The notes under the pieces are model-generated. The model was not told the DNA's origin and did not search any database. It worked only from the letters and a program-made list of their open reading frames with translations. 64,000 nt of DNA, from the NCBI RefSeq assembly GCF_947495315.1, contig NZ_CANLYD010000004.1, positions 353,394 to 417,393 of the forward strand. Direction: 5' to 3'. A program made the position numbers and the translations under genes. Position 1 is the stretch's first letter. Each line of letters starts with the position of its first letter. This DNA is from an uncultured Aquimarina sp. (GTDB lineage Bacteria; Bacteroidota; Bacteroidia; Flavobacteriales; Flavobacteriaceae). Shown in pieces: positions 62,069 through 64,000 of the stretch.

Positions 62069-63016
62069 TTATCTTACTACAAAAACTACATTAATTAAAG
62101 AATTAAAATCGGCTGGAGTACCTATGATATCATAGGTCATTTCTCCGTTTGCATCTATTGCAACATTAGCAAAAACCGCTGGGTCAAAAAATGTTACATA
62201 ATAGTATAATTCATTGGCTAAATATGTTGGTATAGTACCAGGCGATCCTGTACTTGATGCAGACGTAGCTGCATTAGCTAATGTGAATTGCTCTATATAC
62301 TGATCATATAAATTGATACTTTCGTCTCCGGGAGCTGCCGTATTTGCCGAAATAGTACTAGCATCAATAGCAATAGAAGGAGGGTAGAATATTCTGGATG
62401 ACTTAGCAGTATTCAACTCAACTACGGATCCATCAGTATTAACACCTAAGGCTTTGGTAGCTGTTGCAGTGCCTTCGAAATTAGGTGTTGTTTCTCCATA
62501 CACTGGTAACTCTAATTCACCATCATCTTGAATTTTCATAGCAAGCCCTAATGTAGAAGCAGAAGAAACATTTCCAATAGTATTAAAAGAAAGACCATTG
62601 TTAGTTCCGGAATCTAATATAATGGCAGCATCAAAAGCATTGCCAGAATTCCTAAAAGCCAAACCTATTTGATTCGAATTATCTGTTCTTCTTAAAGTGA
62701 TGTTTTCACCAGAAGATAGGTCTGTATTAAATTGTAATGTATTGGTGACCATGTTTACAGCGCGATTTGCTGTTAATGTTCCATCTGTATTATAAATGTT
62801 TTCTCCGTTTATAATTTGCCATCCTGTACTTGTAAATCGATATAGATTATCATCACCTAAGTTATAAACTATAGCTCCAATTTGTGGGCCAACGATCCCG
62901 GTTATTTCTGCGAAATCAGTTGCTGTTGGAAGCCCTAGGAGGTTGCCAGCATCTATTTGTGCACCTAAATTGGACACAAAAAAAATAAGCAATAAATAAA
63001 AAAATATCTTTTTCAT
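62069..63016 (-). CDS. secreted protein sharing the N-terminal module of the 511-aa protein
   Basis: 315 residues. Signal peptide MKKIFFYLLLIFFVSNLGA. Mature start QIDAGNLLGLPTATDFAEIT...GAIVYNLGDDNLYRF parallels the protein encoded at 55386. A mid-region of trimeric-fibre-like short strands follows (DGTLTANRAVNMVTNTLQFNT), then a C-terminal beta domain (FTLANAATSASST...YLANELYYYVTFFDPAVFANVAIDANGEMTYDI). No sorting domain. It sits 15 bp upstream of the giant protein gene and 66 bp downstream of the collagen-like gene. Confidence 0.65.
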   Translation of the reverse strand: MKKIFFYLLLIFFVSNLGAQIDAGNLLGLPTATDFAEITGIVGPQIGAIVYNLGDDNLYRFTSTGWQIINGENIYNTDGTLTANRAVNMVTNTLQFNTDLSSGENITLRRTDNSNQIGLAFRNSGNAFDAAIILDSGTNNGLSFNTIGNVSSASTLGLAMKIQDDGELELPVYGETTPNFEGTATATKALGVNTDGSVVELNTAKSSRIFYPPSIAIDASTISANTAAPGDESINLYDQYIEQFTLANAATSASSTGSPGTIPTYLANELYYYVTFFDPAVFANVAIDANGEMTYDIIGTPADFNSLINVVFVVR

Positions 63017-63082
63017 GTTTTAGATCTTGAAAAATTTAATCTTTAGCTTACTAAATTTTAAAAATATTGAAACATTAATAAA

Positions 63083-64000
63083 TTAAGGTAATCTAATTAC
63101 TGTAAACATAAACCCTAGATCTGCTAAATCCAAGTTTGTAGTACCATTATCATTATCCCCTGCTCTTATTCTAAATCCAGTTGAGGAAATAGTAGAAGCT
63201 ATATATCCAACCGTAGGATCATCATAACCAGCTCCTCCATTATCGGGGCAATTACCACCACAATCTTCAGGTGTTATCTGTATTATATAATTAGTGCTTC
63301 CAATATCAGGGAACGTAATATCAAACAATCCTTGACTTACACGAGTGATGGTTGCATTATAAACAGGTTTTGAAGCGGTTCCACTTAATTCATCAGCATT
63401 ATGCCTACCTGCTGCCCATATCTGAGGTAATGCGGCTAAATCAGTTAGTGCTTGTTGAACATTTACTTCATTTGCTCCATCATTATCTACATCTAAGTTC
63501 GGACTTAATGGAACTTCAGAAGCATTTTGATCATCTGTAGATGGATCTCCAGGTGCTCCCGCTGGTGTAAAGTTGATATATCTAGTATCTCCACTACCTG
63601 GTAATGGTAAGCCAGTAGTTACATCTTGGAAAGTAACATCAATCTCCCAATTAGTTCCATTAAATGTAGGTAATGAATCTACAGTATATGTAACAAAGTT
63701 TGATAGATCCGCTGGGTCTCTAACCAATATAGCAGAATTTGTTTCCAGGTTTTGTATAAAAGCATCAGTTGTTATACCATTTAAATCATTAGGATGAATA
63801 ACTATTTGGGTTGTAGTATTATAATTAGCAGAGTCAAATCGATATTCACCTGCAATTACATTTCCTGCTGTTGCAGTATTGAAATCATATTCAAAAGTAT
63901 TAGGTCCTTGGTTACCTGTTGCTCCTGTAAATCCTGTTCTTCCAGTAGCACCTGTGAAACCAGTTCTACCCGTAAATCCTGTACGTCCGGTAGCACCTGT
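63083..64000 (-). CDS. collagen-like Gly-X-Thr repeat protein, 5' part missing
   Basis: The frame is open to the window edge (306 codons present; the first visible codon is ACA), so the 5' end lies outside. The visible start is a collagen-like run TGATGRTGFTGRTGF... ending GATGNQGPN. A beta-rich linker follows (FEYDFNTATAGNVIAGEYRF). The C-terminal 200 residues contain NVQQALTDLAALPQIWAAGRHNA and a closing domain with Cys pair EDCGGNCPDNGG and LGFMFTVIRLP. Collagen-like proteins with jelly-roll ends form trimers; here a fibrous surface or matrix role is inferred. Signal peptide and anchoring cannot be checked. A shorter TTG start at 63727 is not used because the frame continues. Confidence 0.75.
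   Translation of the reverse strand, partial: TGATGRTGFTGRTGFTGATGRTGFTGATGNQGPNTFEYDFNTATAGNVIAGEYRFDSANYNTTTQIVIHPNDLNGITTDAFIQNLETNSAILVRDPADLSNFVTYTVDSLPTFNGTNWEIDVTFQDVTTGLPLPGSGDTRYINFTPAGAPGDPSTDDQNASEVPLSPNLDVDNDGANEVNVQQALTDLAALPQIWAAGRHNADELSGTASKPVYNATITRVSQGLFDITFPDIGSTNYIIQITPEDCGGNCPDNGGAGYDDPTVGYIASTISSTGFRIRAGDNDNGTTNLDLADLGFMFTVIRLP

Noticed and set aside
63885..64000. Possible CRISPR or tandem DNA repeat at the right edge
   Set aside because: The periodicity is in multiples of 9 bases and encodes Gly-X-Thr triplets in the open frame; there are no spacers.
1..64000. tRNA or rRNA genes
   Set aside because: No T-arm plus acceptor-stem arrangement or rRNA-like stretch was seen on reading both strands. 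A tRNAscan run would be decisive.

Overview
The window is AT-rich and densely coded on both strands. It looks like chromosomal DNA of a marine-type member of the Flavobacteriaceae (Bacteroidota). Evidence: a complete Na+-pumping NADH:quinone reductase operon followed by apbE; type IX secretion (T9SS) parts (PorT, the Plug protein) and T9SS cargo with both kinds of C-terminal sorting domain; an Omp85 lipoprotein of the TamL type; DUF3667, DUF4846, DUF4281 and NRDE proteins; LytTR regulation; and several -7 boxes of the form TAnnTTTG, the Bacteroidota promoter type. The genus cannot be fixed from the sequence; Aquimarina or a relative is only a guess. No rRNA, tRNA, CRISPR array, transposase or prophage was seen.

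Layout. 1-5 kb: start of class II aldolase (fba), tamL, an rRNA methyltransferase, porT and ubiE/menG. 5-9.2 kb: a structured GC-rich intergenic element, a secreted alpha/beta hydrolase, then trkA-trkH for K+ uptake. 9.4-14.4 kb: aminotransferase and fatty acid desaturase, rsmG, and a TetR regulator with a short-chain dehydrogenase, both preceded by the same kind of operator. 14.4-19.4 kb: a secreted basic protein, a retropepsin-like lipoprotein, an MFS carrier, a 0.7 kb nest of inverted repeats, a GNAT enzyme and a small membrane protein behind pruA. 19.4-24.4 kb: pruA, an NRDE (TANGO2-like) protein, a possible permuted papain-like protein, apaG and a DUF3667 protein.

24.8-29.7 kb: a large T9SS cargo protein (beta-propeller, Fn3, two CBM26-like modules, sorting domain) converges on the T9SS Plug gene. 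29.8-39.9 kb: nqrABCDEF, four accessory genes and apbE, whose product attaches FMN to NqrB and NqrC. 39.9-43 kb: a LytTR two-component pair with two membrane proteins on the opposite strand; a decayed copy of the apbE 3' end lies on the far side, suggesting rearrangement. 43.5-55.2 kb: an orphan ECF sigma factor, a methyltransferase, a GxxExxY protein, map, a lipoprotein, a sigma/FecR pair without an adjacent receptor, gpmI, an exported ankyrin protein, an M48 protease, a CAP lipoprotein, a VanY-like peptidase and clpP.

55.4-64 kb: five or more exported proteins in one orientation: a collagen-like Gly-X-Thr protein cut by the window edge, two proteins sharing an N-terminal module, a 1267-residue Calx-beta/SdrD-B/beta-helix protein, and a 386-residue protein with a gliding-motility type B sorting domain. 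This is the least ordinary part of the window and may encode a cell-surface structure.
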